From the NCBI RefSeq assembly GCF_949287625.1, contig NZ_CASEGO010000068.1, positions 1 through 22,793 of the forward strand: a DNA stretch of 22,793 nt, read 5' to 3'. Positions 21,987 to 22,793 of this stretch are shown in pieces. The notes beneath the pieces were generated by a model. It was not told the DNA's origin. It did no database searches and worked only from the letters and a program-made list of their open reading frames with translations. Within the stretch, counting starts at the first letter, position 1; every line of letters starts with the position of its first letter. The position numbers were made by a program, and so were the translations under genes. Origin of the DNA: an uncultured Brachyspira sp. GTDB lineage: Bacteria > Spirochaetota > Brachyspiria > Brachyspirales > Brachyspiraceae.

Positions 21987-22436
21987 ATGAAAATAGCTAT
22001 AGGCGGAGATCATTCTTCTATAGAGTTAAAGAAAGAAATAATAAAATATTTAGAAGAATTAGGACATGAAGTAAAAGACTTTGGAACTTACACTTCTGAA
22101 AGTGTAGATTATCCCATATATGGAAAAAAAGTTGCTGATGAGGTAGTAAGCGGAAGATACGAAGGAGGCGTTTTAATATGCGGAACAGGCATTGGCATAT
22201 CATTAGCAGCAAATAAAGTTAAAGGAATAAGGGCAGCAGTCTGCAGTGAACCTTATTCTGCTAAACTTTCCAAACAGCATAACAATTCTAATATAATAGC
22301 ATTTGGAGCTAGAGTTGTAGGAGTTGATTTAGCTAAAATGATAGTAAAAGAATGGCTTGATGCTGAATATGAAGGCGGACGCCATGCTAGAAGAGTTGAG
22401 CTTCTCACAAAAATAGAAAATGGAGAAGAAATTTAA
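21987..22436 (+). CDS. rpiB: Ribose-5-phosphate isomerase B (149 residues)
   Basis: Interconverts ribose-5-phosphate and ribulose-5-phosphate in the pentose phosphate pathway. It starts with MKIAIGGDHSSIELKKEI, has the catalytic base Cys65 in GGVLICGTGIGISLAANK and the SKQHNNSNIIAFGARVVG segment, and is the usual length for the family. AAAGGAAA lies before the ATG. It is the last gene before a terminator; its metabolic role is unrelated to its Msr neighbours except as a source of reducing power. Confidence 0.96.
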   Translation: MKIAIGGDHSSIELKKEIIKYLEELGHEVKDFGTYTSESVDYPIYGKKVADEVVSGRYEGGVLICGTGIGISLAANKVKGIRAAVCSEPYSAKLSKQHNNSNIIAFGARVVGVDLAKMIVKEWLDAEYEGGRHARRVELLTKIENGEEI

Positions 22437-22515
22437 TTTTTTATAAAATATATGTGTTAATTCTAATTTGAATATGTTTTTTTAGATAACAAATTTTTTG
22501 ATTAGTAAATATAAT

Positions 22516-22546
22516 AAAGTGTATGCGTAACAAGTATACACTTTTT
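22516..22546 (+). terminator. Terminator of the envelope/Msr operon, related to the array hairpin
   Basis: AAAGTGTAT (22516-22524) and ATACACTTT (22536-22544) form a perfect 9-base-pair stem, followed by TTTTT on the plus strand. Its sequence is close to the hairpins of the 1-7500 array, and it stands just before the right-edge Rpn gene. Confidence 0.75.
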
Positions 22547-22551
22547 AAATT

Positions 22552-22580
22552 TTGACAATTTATAATTATTTTAGTATAAT
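22552..22580 (+). promoter_or_regulatory. Consensus promoter, predicted leaderless, for the right-edge Rpn gene
   Basis: TTGACA (22552-22557), a 17-base spacer and TATAAT (22575-22580), then 6 bases to the ATG at 22587. It is the same unit as at 284-312 and 3374-3402, on the opposite strand. Confidence 0.82.
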
Positions 22581-22586
22581 ATTTTT

Positions 22587-22793
22587 ATGGGAAAAAATAT
22601 AAATACCAAACAAATAAAATGCTTTAATCCTTTGAATGATTATTTTATACGCTATCTATTTACTGATAAAGGAAGCAGTGAGGCTATACTTTTAGATTTT
22701 ATTAATTCTATAATGATTAATGCTAATATGAAAACTTTTCGTTCTTTAGAAATACTTACGCCATTTAATTTGAAGAGAAATAAAAATTTAAAA
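22587..22793 (+). CDS. Rpn/PD-(D/E)XK nuclease family protein, N-terminal part (cut by window edge)
   Basis: The first 69 codons are visible: MGKNINTKQIKCFNPLNDYFI, then IRYLFTDKGSSEAILLDFINSIM and the FRSLEILTPFNLKRNKNLK segment just before the nuclease core. It is close to the left-edge copy in protein and DNA, lacks the 21-base insertion found at 3168, and is on the opposite strand. The remainder lies beyond the window. Confidence 0.88.
   Translation, partial: MGKNINTKQIKCFNPLNDYFIRYLFTDKGSSEAILLDFINSIMINANMKTFRSLEILTPFNLKRNKNLK

Overview
The window looks like chromosomal DNA of a Brachyspira-type spirochaete. It is very AT-rich. Its gene families fit that genus: PD-(D/E)XK 'Rpn/transposase-like' proteins, secreted ankyrin-repeat lipoproteins, short YjfB-type motility-associated peptides and a beta-barrel envelope protein. 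The genus assignment is inference from gene content and composition. No rRNA, tRNA, CRISPR array or classical insertion sequence was seen.

Bases 1-7500 (minus strand) form an accessory array. Rpn-family genes alternate with secreted or lipoprotein genes: Rpn (cut by the left edge), a 643-residue lipoprotein, a frameshifted Rpn, a 562-residue ankyrin lipoprotein, an intact Rpn and a broken ankyrin gene. Almost every gene ends in a near-identical imperfect hairpin (GTGCATACAT...ATGCATACAC type). The Rpn genes share a near-consensus promoter placed so close to the start codon that their mRNAs should be leaderless. The secreted genes share a different promoter, leader and signal-peptide start fused to unrelated bodies. 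A fifth copy of the pattern, a hairpin followed by a leaderless Rpn gene, starts at the right edge on the plus strand.

Bases 7500-9560 hold GC-rich palindromic repeats, an XRE-type regulator and two tandem YjfB-like peptides. Bases 9560-12031 (plus) are a reactive-sulfur module: a CoA-disulfide/persulfide reductase fused to rhodanese, and a rhodanese fused to a CsoR/CstR-type repressor whose cysteines fit persulfide sensing rather than copper binding.

Bases 12097-15204 (minus) are a pyrimidine operon, pyrK-pyrD-pyrFE, the last gene being a decarboxylase-phosphoribosyltransferase fusion. Bases 15848-18266 (minus) are an LCP/LytR_C-like membrane protein, rsfS and an outer-membrane-type barrel protein, probably one operon with a leaderless first gene.

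Bases 18629-22546 (plus) look like one operon: a 39-residue membrane peptide, a CsgG/FlgT-like periplasmic protein, a propeller-like protein, two envelope-anchored methionine sulfoxide reductases (MsrB and MsrA) and RpiB, closed by a hairpin terminator. The features most worth following up are the Rpn/lipoprotein hairpin array, the leaderless promoters, the GC-rich palindromes (one inserted in frame in an Rpn gene) and the rhodanese-CstR fusion.
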